64,000 bases of DNA from Rotaria sordida. Lineage: Eukaryota > Rotifera > Eurotatoria > Philodinida > Philodinidae. Numbering within the stretch: position 1 is the first letter of the stretch; each line of letters begins with the position of its first letter. Shown here piece by piece: positions 34,022-44,748 of this stretch. Under the pieces are notes generated by a model. The model saw only the letters and a list, made by a program, of their open reading frames with translations. It did not search any database and had not been told where the DNA came from. Where the stretch lies: the NCBI GenBank assembly GCA_905250125.1, contig CAJNOL010001147.1:1-64000 (forward strand). Direction: 5' to 3'. Both the position numbers and the translations under genes were made by a program.

Positions 34022-35062
34022 TTATGTTTCTATTAGTCGATAAACTTCGATTTCATTTGTTCGAAAGTTTTGGTCACCGGTAAAAGTCAATGCACCTCGA
34101 TTTGTTGTGTCGTTATAGGAATGAGGAAAACCAAAGTAGTTGTTTCTATTTGTTTGACTATTATTACTAATATATAGGTCGTGAGCACCACCAAACGTTG
34201 GACCATAATTATTACCAGCATAGATAGAATAGTTTGGATGTTTGTTTGAATACTTAGTTGAAGGAATTCCATGTGGATTAGTTAAAGTGAACAAAAATGG
34301 ATTATTAGGATCAAGAACATAGCCTTCTGTTGAACGCCAAGAAACAGATGTATATCCACCAAATAGATAACCACCTTCTGTTGATTGAATAACAGTTAGT
34401 GTTGAATCTTGATTATCACAGCATCGATGAAAATCAGAAGCAGAAAAGCCATCTCGTGTTGCTTTGTAAATCAATGTCCATATTTGTCCTTCTTTACCAT
34501 AGAATTCATTCAATTTCAATTGATGTTCAGGTGATAATAGTGTACCATCACCTCTAAATAATTCATGATTGAATAACGTGATATTCAAATTGACTAGTTT
34601 TAAATCCGAATGAAAATGATGAGGTATTTCGAATTGTTTACACTCTTCTCGACATTTTTTGATACTATTTTTGATGTGTTCAATTTGTTTAAATGAAGCA
34701 TCTCCTTCATCGATCAATTCTTTTACTTCTCGAGTTAATTCATGAAGTTTCTTCATATGATTATCTATATTTTGACCTATTTCAATTTTCAACTGTCGTT
34801 TCTTCTCATCACATATTTCATCAATACGTCGATGATTTTCTTCTCGCCATTGTTCAATTTGCTCGAAAACATGATGAGTAAGATCTTGTTGTTGTATTTT
34901 ATCAACCATTAAATTGATTTCATCGGAAAGAGTGGTGAGTTCATTATTTGCAAGTTTCACATGTTCAATATAATGTTTGGTACAGACTTGATTTTGGCAA
35001 TGTTCGCATAGAGTATCAGAATTGCGTTTACATCCATCGACAGAACATTTTGAAGAAGCCAT
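34022..35062 (-). CDS. B-box-like zinc finger, coiled-coil and TLDc domain protein
   Basis: A single-exon frame of 346 residues starts at MASSKCSVDGC (35062); an upstream in-frame Met at 35104 would add a hydrophobic stretch and was rejected. Residues 5-33 hold a B-box-like zinc site (C..C..C..C..C..H, CSVDGCKRN..CEHCQNQVCTKHYIEH). Residues 45-150 are heptad-rich and charged, a likely coiled coil. Residues 180-346 form a TLDc domain: LLSPEHQLKLNEFYG, WTLIYKATRDGFSASDFHRCC, GGYLFGGYTSVSW, NNPFLFTL, and a C-terminal EIEVYRL. TLDc domains are linked to V-ATPase regulation and oxidative-stress resistance, but this TRIM-like arrangement has no known role. To my knowledge it is expanded in bdelloid rotifers. 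An acceptor-like tttcag at about 35087 suggests an intron in the 5' untranslated region. Confidence 0.85.
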   Translation of the reverse strand: MASSKCSVDGCKRNSDTLCEHCQNQVCTKHYIEHVKLANNELTTLSDEINLMVDKIQQQDLTHHVFEQIEQWREENHRRIDEICDEKKRQLKIEIGQNIDNHMKKLHELTREVKELIDEGDASFKQIEHIKNSIKKCREECKQFEIPHHFHSDLKLVNLNITLFNHELFRGDGTLLSPEHQLKLNEFYGKEGQIWTLIYKATRDGFSASDFHRCCDNQDSTLTVIQSTEGGYLFGGYTSVSWRSTEGYVLDPNNPFLFTLTNPHGIPSTKYSNKHPNYSIYAGNNYGPTFGGAHDLYISNNSQTNRNNYFGFPHSYNDTTNRGALTFTGDQNFRTNEIEVYRLIET

Positions 35063-36829
35063 TTTAATTTTGGAAAAATATCTGAAATTCAAGAAAATAA
35101 TCATTTACAAGTTATTGTTTTATAATAAAAATTTCAAAGAAACCGTATTCATTTAACTGAATTTGATATTCAAATCGTAGAAATGAATCATCATCTATGA
35201 AAGAAATGAATTGTTTCGGTTTAATTACTAGAGAATAATGAATCAATTCCATAAGTTTCTTTTCGACAAAAAAAAAAAAAGACTTTTCTTCTACAACATT
35301 GAATAGTATTGCAAATGGCTTGATATATTTTTCAATTTTCCCCATTTGTTGACACGAAGGATATTTTTGATCAGCGTATTTTCGTTGTAAACTGATCAAG
35401 TTGTTTTGAATTCAATCTTTTCTTAGTCCATTTTGATTAAATAATTTTATTTAGTATCTTTGATTTCCCATCATTAAACTCAACGATTGTTTGTTTAACT
35501 TTCTGTACATCAGTGTTCATGTTGTTCGATAAGTAATTGAGAAAGATGAATAATATCCGATTGTTGAAGATTGTTCATGATAGAATTTTTTTAATCGAAC
35601 TTAAGAAGAAATTTCTCATTTACTAGTTAGACATGTTCCAGAAAGAGTGTTTAGGATAGGCATACTTATTACACTACAGATAGAGACTATTAGCATCACA
35701 TTTGTACGATGAAGCTCAACATATCTTCAATACCGCGCGCTACTGATCTAATAATTTTTTTATACAATTCTAAAATTGAACACATAAAGTTTCTATGCTT
35801 TTTTTTACGAAACAAAAAAAATATATTACTTTTATCAAACAAATCGGATGGAAACTAATTTTACTAAGATTCACAAGGTAATGCTCGAATATAAATGTCT
35901 ATTTATCAACCTATAGATCAACATAGAATGTAATGAAAAATAGATAATGATATATCTGACTTGCATAGATTTACATTTCACATGTCAATGAATTTATCAT
36001 ATATTCTATAATGTCTCTTCTAAGTTATAAGACATAAAAAAGGTCTTTTTCCACTTTCTTCAAACTCATTGATCAAAAAAAACGCCATTCGTGTTAAGGT
36101 ACGGTGCTGCTCTTAAGCGTCATCTACTGAAAACCTGAAAGCGATTTTTTTTTCAAGTAAGTATCGATAGATACTTTTCCTTGATAAGTTATATATATAT
36201 TTTCACATGTTATAATCATTCATCATATTCTCATTTCATTTTATTCATGTAACATGGTTACATATGCAGAAAGTTATAATTGAAGTTTTTCATTAAGAAA
36301 GGAAACGTTAACAATTTGATTCATATGAACAGTGGATGCATACAATAGAACAGTTTCGCTTAGATTTGAAACATTCTACTATCATGCTTTGACTTTCAAA
36401 AACAAATGTATATACAAATCATATGCGATTACTGATGACATATTCCGATGTATATTGTAAGATATCTAATACTTTTTCCCACAAATAAACATAAATATTA
36501 TGTTTTCAGAATTATATCAATCCATAAACTTTGATATCACTTACTTTGAAAGTTTTTATTATCGTTGATATTACATCATATGTACCAAACAATAGACTAA
36601 AGTTAGACTTACCACAAATCAGCACCTAAACATTCCTTATTAAGTATTTTGTTGGGTAGGATTTTATGTGGAACGATTATTAGTTGTTTTTCAATAAGTC
36701 TCTTCCTGATTATTGTAGAATATGTTTTATTCCTGTTGTAACGTTTTGGCAGTCAATACTGTCTTCTTCGAACTTAATTTATCTAAATATCAGAGGTCAC
36801 GGAGTTTGAATCGCTTGCATTGATTTCAA
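35063..36829. other. Spacer upstream of the TLDc gene
   Basis: A minus-strand frame at 35112-35399 (95 codons) has no recognisable motif and is not supported as a gene. The remainder is AT-rich with T runs. The promoter of the TLDc gene should be in the first few hundred bases. Confidence 0.4.
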
Positions 36830-37185
36830 CATTGTTCCATATTTTCCTTGATGTTTTCAATTTGTTTGAACTAAGCATCACCTTTATTGTTCATTTCTTT
36901 TGTAACTTGACTTACTTCTCAAAGTTTTTTTTTTCATCTCTTTGTCTATCTTCAGACCAATTTCAATTTTTAACTATTGCCTTCTCTCATCCTATAACTC
37001 ATCAATAAATCGTTAACTCTGCTCAAGTCACCGTTGCAGTTGTTTGAAGGTATTACAAGTACAATCATTTTGCTACACTAAATGAATAATGAAATTTAAT
37101 TCATCGAATAATAGAATGAGTTCAGCATTTGTTAATTTTATATATTCTATATAGTGTTTGAAACAAATAACTTTTTGCCTTAACA
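36830..37185 (-). pseudogene. Decayed paralogue of the B-box/coiled-coil part of the TLDc gene
   Basis: This stretch aligns with 34670-34990 of the neighbouring gene in the same orientation. Shared words include gatgttttcaatttgttt / gatgtgttcaatttgttt, aagcatc, ttcttttgtaacttgact against ttcttttacttctcgagtt, accaatttcaatttttaact against acctatttcaattttcaact, atttaattcatcg and gtgtttg. Frameshifts and stops are frequent. It covers the coiled coil and reaches towards the zinc finger; I found no TLDc portion. It is best read as a remnant of an old tandem duplication. Confidence 0.75.
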
Positions 37186-39718
37186 ACTAGTGCAAAATAT
37201 ATAAAACTTACGTGTAAAACTGCTGACACAAAGTTTTGTGAGACCATTTGAAATTGTAGAAACTAAATTCATGTGATCGTCATTTGTATGAAACTATATG
37301 CCACATACATATGGTTTCATGTGAATCAATTGCATACGAAATAGGTTCACATTCGAAATAATGTTTCATACTGATTAGTTTTATAATATGATGCATTTTT
37401 TCAATTGTTTATTCTCAGCACACTGAATTCGATTTGTTATTAATACGAACGTTTATTATCATGTTCTAAAACTAACTAAGCAACCTCTTCAAGTGTGAAC
37501 ACCCTTTTCAGTGGATATAATTGTTATTTAGATAGGCACTAGTGAGTAGTTAAAAATTTGATCTTAGTTTCGGTTCCATGTATCTCCTGAACTGAAATAA
37601 TAAATTTTCGATTTATGATCAGAGTAGTGATTATTTGTCGAAAACTTCTCATATCTTGACAAACGAATCTTGTTTACAACCCACACTTTAGCATAAGTGA
37701 CAAAACATATTGGTAATGATTATCTGAAAATTTAGTCTCTGTAATATAATTTATGAGATATCAATTTTCAATGTTTCTTTATAACAATGAAAGCCTACAA
37801 CTCTATATCTATGAATAATATTTGCGTTCATTGGATTTACATATATTTTCAGTATAAATAGATGACATTATTATTCTAGATGGTAGAACTTTGAGTTCAT
37901 TGATGATTTTATCAAATAGTTTCAATATTTGATTTTTAAAAACAATCTCTAATCAACAATTAACAAGTCGTTGTTGGCAACAACGAACGTTGAAAATAAC
38001 AGAGTGTTTTTGAAAAAATGCTTAGCAATAATGTTACAACACAAAAAAATGGTTGAAATCAGGAACAAATTTTTAACTGCATACTGATGCCTATGTGAAT
38101 GACAATTGTCTTAACAGAAAAGCGAGTTTAGATCTGGAGAAGATTCCTCATAAATACAAATGATTAATACATAGAAGTAGAATTTAATGATTATGTATTC
38201 GTTGATTCTCTTTTTTTTGTAGATATAGTGAAGCCTTTATGTTATTAGTCAGTGTTGTTCAAAAACTATAACGAAATAGTGATGAAATTGGCTAGTTTTA
38301 TATTTTCGACAGAAGAAAAGTTTATCCCATATTGTAAAAACCCATTCTATAAGCTCTAAAAAATAGTTTTCCGTATTTTTTTCAATGTTTTACTTGAAAA
38401 CGTAACATCTTAAAATTCCAGCAAGTCTACTCAAAGTATGCTCTACTAACAAACGATTTTTTTTTTGTTGAAATTTCTTCTTTCTTCACTGATATAATTA
38501 CATTTGTAATATGTGGTTTTTTTTCCTCTATATTCACATTTTGAAATAATACGTCTTAATAAATATGTGTCTGTATCTATTTCATTCAATGGTATATATA
38601 ACAATTATAATCTACTCCTATTTACTTGAAAAATCGACACAGAACAATACTTCATTTTAAAAGTATTGTCTATTTCAAAAAAATCGATTATCGATAACAA
38701 GCATTTCTTTCTTTTTTCCATTAATTAATACATTTAAATTTTCATTCTTATTTCATGCTATCTATTTATAACATAAAATAATTTATACAAATAAGGCTTT
38801 TATATTGATCACAAATTTTATTTCTAAATAACTTATTTATTTTTGTCATGATTTCAAAATCAAAACCTTTTATTTTCTGTAACTAATCATACAATAATAC
38901 TTCATTGACATCAAATCATCTATACGCATATCTTATATAACGTCATCCATTGTTTTTATCGATAAAAAAAAATTGCGCATCTACAACAAGTATTAATTGC
39001 TTATTATATATTCTTTGTGTGATCAAATACGATAAATACACAACAAAATAATCTTGTTTATACGAAAGCTAATTTGCTGAATAATCATTTTAAAAATAAG
39101 CAGATAAAATAAATATCGTATTACGCTTTGATCAGCGTATACAACAGATAAAGTCATTCATATTTTTATATCAACAAATATTTAAAATGACAAGTTTCCT
39201 TTTTTCTTTTTACAAGAATGTCACATCTATTCTTTTTTTTATTTTTTTTTTAATATTTATGAATACTTTTCTAAACACTGACTATTCGAAATGTGTGCAT
39301 ATGTGTATCGTGCTTATATTTTCCAAACTTATCGTACTTTTCTGATCGTATCAACCGTATCATTTATGAGCAACGACCAAAATTTGTCAAATGAACGACA
39401 CAGGACACAATTACAGAAAATTGTGGTACAATTTGAATGATGACACAAAGATCACATTTCATGTGTCAAAGAGAAATTGAGAAAAAAAAAAGAAAAAGAA
39501 TACAATAAGACGGATTAACAGATAGATATATTAATAGAAGTATAGGTTATTGATTGATTGCATACTCGCACAAGCCACCGTTGAAAATATTTAGGAAGAG
39601 AATAGATATAAAAATAGCACATCTAAACTCATCACACAAGAGGATATTGAAAGAAAATAGAAGTTGTTAACTTTTTTTTTTTTGTTTTTTTTTTATTGTT
39701 TTTTTTATGTTATTTAGT
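37186..39718. other. AT-rich stretch with no recognisable gene
   Basis: No open frame above 60 codons and no protein similarity was found. Part may be 3' untranslated sequence of the minus-strand proline-rich gene that ends at 39719. Confidence 0.5.
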
Positions 39719-40489
39719 CTATTGCGATGTAAGACCCATGTTGTTTAAGGTTCTTTCCACTGTTGCATGATCAGGGGCATTACGCACATGCACTTTGGGT
39801 GGTGGTACAGGAATAGGTGGTAATACTTTGGTCAATAAAGTTGGCTGAAAAAAAAATTATAAATCTATATTTTTATTGAAAAGAAGATAATAATGTTTAC
39901 TGGAATATGTCTTGGTCGTGGAGGTGGAGCTTCACGAATAACTAATGGTGCTTGTTCAGGTGGCGGTGGTGGTTGTATGCGAACAAAAAGAGGTGGTGGA
40001 ACTGGTGCTTGAGGGGGACGAACCTTTAAAATTCAGATATGTATAATGAAAAATTTTTGTTTTTTGTTTTTCTCAAAATCTTACTTCTTTTATGATAACT
40101 GGGCCAGGTGCTGGTGGAGCTGGTGGTTTATAGTAAGCTAAGTTAATTTTTTGTACGTATGTAACTGGTTTTGATTTTTTTTGAATAACAACTGGGTTGG
40201 GATCGTGAAAGAATTTATCATTGCCTGGTGTTTTCAATGGACCAAATACTTGAACAAATCCGCCACCAGGTGTTGTAAATTGCAATGATGGATTATCAGC
40301 AAGACCAAATTGTGATGGTGTAATTTTTTGTGTTGCACCACCATTCATCACACTAGCAACTGGATCACTTAATACTGCACTAGCATAGTTTGTTGGTGTT
40401 GCTAATGGTGCGGGTTTTTGAGCAAGATGAAGCATCTCTTGAAGATGAACTGATGGATAAACATGTCCAACACGATCAATGGCAACCAT
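39719..40489 (-). CDS. Proline-rich protein of unknown function
   Basis: Three exons (40489-40085, 40023-39901, 39844-39719), all joined in phase 0 by short GT-AG introns, give 217 residues. There is no signal peptide or membrane segment. Residues 1-100 are of mixed composition (MVAIDRVGHVYPSVHLQEML..). Residues 115-195 are dominated by Pro with alternating Val/Ile/Arg: PPAPPAPGPVIIKEV, RPPQAPVPPPLFVRI, QPPPPPEQAP, VIREAPPPRPRHIPP, PIPVPPPKVHVRNAP. The last 18 residues (DHATVERTLKNMGLTSQ) look helical. The repeated V/I-I-x-E-x-P-P pattern could bind SH3, WW or profilin-type partners or form an extended structural segment. I do not recognise the family. Conserved splicing phase and balanced codon use support a real gene. 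Confidence 0.75.
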
Positions 40490-41396
40490 GATGAAATTTA
40501 ATTAAGATAGAAAATAAAAATAAATAAAAAATAAGGATACTATAAACCGACCAGCTTCGAAAAAAGCGTCTATACATTGGTAAACAGCGCCTTTTATACT
40601 CCATTTAGATAAGCGAATATTCGCGAGGAAAAAAAATCGATCATGGTAGCCCTTTTTTTTCCTTTCAAGGTTGTTAATATCTACAATTATACTGTTAATT
40701 GATGGGTATCTATACGTTGTAGGCATTCATACACATAAAACCTCATTTTGTCCTTTTTCTTTTTCTTTTTCTTTTTTTTTTTTCTTTCTTCAACGCTTGT
40801 ATACATCCTTCACCTAATATATTAATCATTTCTTATAAGAGTTAACCCGATGTTCATTCATCCGTAACTACTACATAGAGTCAGCCACAACATCACCATG
40901 TTGCAGGTAAAGGCTAGAGAAAAGAGAGAAAAAAAAAAAAGCAAAATAAAACAACTAATTCATTTGTTGTCATTATCAATAGTTTTGATTTTTTTTGGTG
41001 ATTGTTAACGATTTTAACAATGACAATAAATCATGAATGCTTTGCCTATTGTTTCATGTAGGTAAAGAAAAAAAAAGCAACCTTGATACTATATGAGTAA
41101 TCGAAAATACATTGACGTTTTCTATTCGAATTATTAGCAAAACACATGATTATACCACTATACACAACCACAAGATTTTTATATATTCAAGTACATACTA
41201 ATAAATTTTATTTTTTTCTATACAGAAAAGCTTGCGTCACAGTTCATCGCTTCTATGGAAAAAAAACGACCGACGATATTTTTTATAAAAATCGATTCTC
41301 ATCAACAACATGTTTTCTTATGTTTTTTCGTCATTAATAATATATAAGAGACGGATCTAATTACGACGCAAAAAATAAAATTATTATAGAAGGGTA
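40490..41396. other. Spacer between the proline-rich gene and the MMP gene
   Basis: No coding exon was recognised. It holds the probable promoter of the proline-rich gene and the 3' end of the MMP gene. Low-complexity T/C tracts lie at 40752-40790. Confidence 0.45.
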
Positions 41397-44300
41397 TCAC
41401 AGGTAATATGTGATGACGAATAGAAAAATGTTTATCAGAAATGAATTTTGTTCCATTTTTCGTTGTCCATTATTATGATTCAAACTATCAAAATCAGTAT
41501 AATTTGATTCGAATATAATAGCTGTACGTTTCCATCGAGATAAATGAGAATATGTTGCTGTTCCTGATGTTTCTGATGATGATGCTCCATGTTTACATTG
41601 AAGCCACCATTCAGATATTGGACGAGGATATGTTGGATACGAATCATCAACCTTTTTACAAAATAAAAAAAGAAAACAACAAAAAAAGAAATAAAATAAA
41701 TTTTCGTTTTTTTTTTTTGTTAAAATCCATTTTATTTACTTGATGATTGATATGATCATATCGATAATAGGATTTATAAGAAAAAAAATATGTTCGACCA
41801 TTAATCCACTGTAATGCACTTGTTATTTTTTCTCCAATATGTAACCAACTTGAAACAAATTGAGGATAATCAATATCAATTGAATTAGTAAATTCTATAT
41901 TTATATTTAAACGCCATACCATAGCATCTTTAATAAAATATGTATGATTATCACCACTATAAATAAAAGCAGCATCAAGATGACCAGTAAAAAAATGTTG
42001 TTCATCAAGGCCACGAAAACCATCACTAATTAAACGTGGATAACCTGCTTGTAATTGAAAACGATTTGTTTTCCAATAATGTTTACCCTAAAAATAAAAA
42101 AAAATATTTAAAAAAATCGAAAAGAATTTTACTTTAAAAAAAAATATCTGTTGATTAGGCCATGTTACGGCTGTATCTATTTGATCAGGTATTGTTTGCC
42201 ATATACCACCTTCCCAACGACCGAACATATCATGAATTAATTTTGGATAATCATTATCCATGGATAATTTTGAACGTCGATAAACGAATTTATCTATTAA
42301 ACAACAAAAGAAAAAAAAAGAATCTTTTTTTTTTATTTCGATTTCTACATAGTTTAATTTTATATGCCTTTGAATATATATGTATCATCATCGATTGTTA
42401 TAATAGCATCAAATTGAGGATCATGACATATAGCTGAATTTTTATTTGATGATTTAACGGATGGAGCCATTTGTTTTGATACAGCTTGATAAGCTTCAAT
42501 ACTATTCGATAATGGTGAAGAAAATGATTTTGATGGTTTTCCTCCTATTGAGTAAATAATTTCTTTTTATTCAAAAAAAAAAAAACTCAATATTAAGAAG
42601 ACATACCATATAATGCTTGAATAGCTCGAATATCATCTTCTTGTAATGTAAAATTCGGTGTATAACCTTTGAAAACTAAAAAAAAAAGCAAACATTCGTA
42701 TACAAGTGTCTCATCAAATGGAAAAATTCAATATCTCAAAATACTATTGTATATCTTCTCCGTTATTAAAGGTATCCCCCCCCCCCCATTTTTTGAAGTT
42801 TCTGGAGAACGACTCATTAAAAAAATTTGAAATTTTCATGACAGGTAAAGCAAAAGTTGTCATAAACTCAAAATGTCCGGATGCTGTCTAATATGAGATA
42901 TTGCTATCACAATTTTAGCATTCATTTCTTCGAGATACTATGTTCGATTGAGCTGAAAACGTTTTTATTACAGACACTAGACACTGTTTGGGGTGAGTAT
43001 CTTGTTATTTTTTGACCTTCGGACAAAAATCAGCAGAACAACATTTTTTGAAACAAAATCCCATCTAAAACAATGTATAATATTTATTCAAAAAGCTTCT
43101 GCTCGATCGGACGTATTGGGTCGGAGAAATAGGAGCGTTTCTGGAATTTTTTTAATGAAAACGTTAGTTTGAGAAAAACATAATTCGCTATTTCTGTTAC
43201 ATAAATTTGATTTGTACTCACAAGAGAACTACCCGTACCGATATCTATCATTTGAGACCATATTGTATTCACAAAGAGGCCTAAGTAAGACTTGAGAGAT
43301 CCTAAAAGAGTTCATTCCTATGAGCTTCTCGAGCCAAGCTATGACCGTTCTACTAAATTTTAGATCCAATTTTAGGTATTTATGAAAAAACCAAATTAGG
43401 GTATTTCAGTCCAAAATTTTGCCAATAAACAGATCGAATAACTAGTAGAATATCTTGAAAGTTTCAGTCGAAAAGAATACTGTTTTGTTAAAATATTGAA
43501 TTTCTAAAAAATGGTCGTTGTCCACAAAAATCGAGTTTACTTGAAAATTCAATATCTCAACAAAGGAACATTCTTTTCTGCTAAAACTTTGAGGATATTC
43601 TACTAATCAGTCGATCTGTTTATAGAGCGAAGTTTCAGATCGAAATTATCCTATGGCACCAAACTCTTAATGGTCATAACTTTGAATCACTAAAGGAAGA
43701 AACTATGACCTTAAATGATATACATACAGGGAGCCATAATAGCATCTGGTTTATTTGAATGCTCTAATCCTAATGAATGTCCAAATTCATGTGCAGCAAC
43801 TTGAAAAAGATTGACACCATCTGTACCTTGAAAAAAAAACATGAAGAACAAAATATGCAATAATTAAATTTATCAATATATTTTCACACACTTTTCATGG
43901 TCCAATATTCATCATTATCAAAATGAGCATCTCCACCATATTGAGGAAAAAATGCATGACCAAGTACATTACCAGGTCCATCAAATGGTTCTGTATCACC
44001 ATGATCACCTATTTCAAATGATATTCTAATATCTGTTTTATGATCTAAATTATTAGATTTTTGTTCATCCTGTTTTTTTAATTTTCGATGTTCAAACTCA
44101 AGACTTGATGCACTACTCCATAACTAAAAGGAGTAATAGAAAAAAAAAAAACTTCACATGAAGATAACAATACTAATGTTAAACCTTTAAAGCTTTTGTT
44201 AATTCAGCATCAACAAATTGTTGTGGAAATGTTGTTGGATATTTAACTATACGAAATGTTAATGGTTCATTAGATGGCCAACGACTTCCTAGAATAACAC

Positions 44301-44748
44301 AAAAAACAAAAATTTTTATCAAATAAAAAAAAATAACTAATTAAATAATTTCAATATGATATACCTTGAAGAATATAACGTTTTCTTCTTTGAATACGTC
44401 GAAGATCTTTATTACCACAACGTGGTTCACGCATTTTTTGCCATGTTAATTCATCAATGATACCTGTTTGATTAAGACCAATAAAACGTTGAAATGCTCG
44501 GACAGCTGATGTTGATATATCTAATGATGAATCATTTGTTTTTATATAACCAAAACGATTTAAAAATTCCTAAATAAAATCGAAAAAGAACATTAATTTT
44601 TTTTTTTTAATTGAAAACTTTTGTTTTTATTTTAATTTACTTTAGCATAGAATAAACGATTATTTTCAACATGTGTTAAACAAATATGTAAATGTTGTAG
44701 TAGGAAACTGATGAGAAGAAAGAGGTCGAACGACACGACAAACCGCAT
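41397..44748 (-). CDS. Membrane-type matrix metalloproteinase
   Basis: Ten exons (44748-44641, 44569-44365, 44288-44185, 44123-43892, 43826-43728, 42675-42607, 42544-42368, 42293-42133, 42087-41740, 41651-41397) give 585 residues. Order: signal peptide (about 1-25); propeptide with cysteine switch PRCGN (Cys87); furin-type site RRKR (97-100); catalytic domain with the zinc motif [11 protein letters not shown] (His229, Glu230, His233, His239) and Met-turn AIMAP; linker; four-bladed hemopexin domain bracketed by Cys in [10 protein letters not shown] and WWLQCKHG; and a hydrophobic C-terminus ([14 protein letters not shown]) without a cytoplasmic tail, suggesting a GPI anchor. MMPs cleave extracellular matrix; furin activation plus anchoring marks the MT-MMP type. 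Intron 7 starts with GC, not GT. Intron 5 (1052 bp) holds two repeats. Confidence 0.94.
42294..42367 (-). other. GC-AG intron in the MMP gene
   Basis: The exon ends in TTC AAA G and the intron opens with gcatat; the downstream acceptor is ttaatag before ATAAATTCG. Only this junction preserves the hemopexin sequence YIFKDKFVYR, and reading through meets a stop within three codons. Confidence 0.8.
42800..43275 (+). repeat. Dispersed repeat, copy 1 (in MMP intron 5)
   Basis: It aligns colinearly with 53215-53840. Shared words are agaacg, ctatgtt..att.ga.c.gaaa, agacac.gtt.gg, tattttttg, gatcgga, gtcggagaaa and ttacgtaaatttgat-like text. No coding capacity or terminal repeats were identified. 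A run of about 13 C lies just before it (42776-42788). Confidence 0.7.
43335..43690. repeat. Palindromic element in MMP intron 5
   Basis: The arms meet near 43525. The left arm (about 43339-43507) and the reversed right arm (about 43546-43683) share tatgacc, aaacagatcga, tagtagaatatc, aaagttt, gaaaagaat and atattgaatttct. This is the structure of a MITE or fold-back element; no target duplication was recognised. Confidence 0.72.

Noticed and set aside
35112..35399. 95-codon minus-strand frame upstream of the TLDc gene
   Set aside because: No family motif, contains a homopolymer-encoded Phe run, and does not join the TLDc frame by any clear splice pair.
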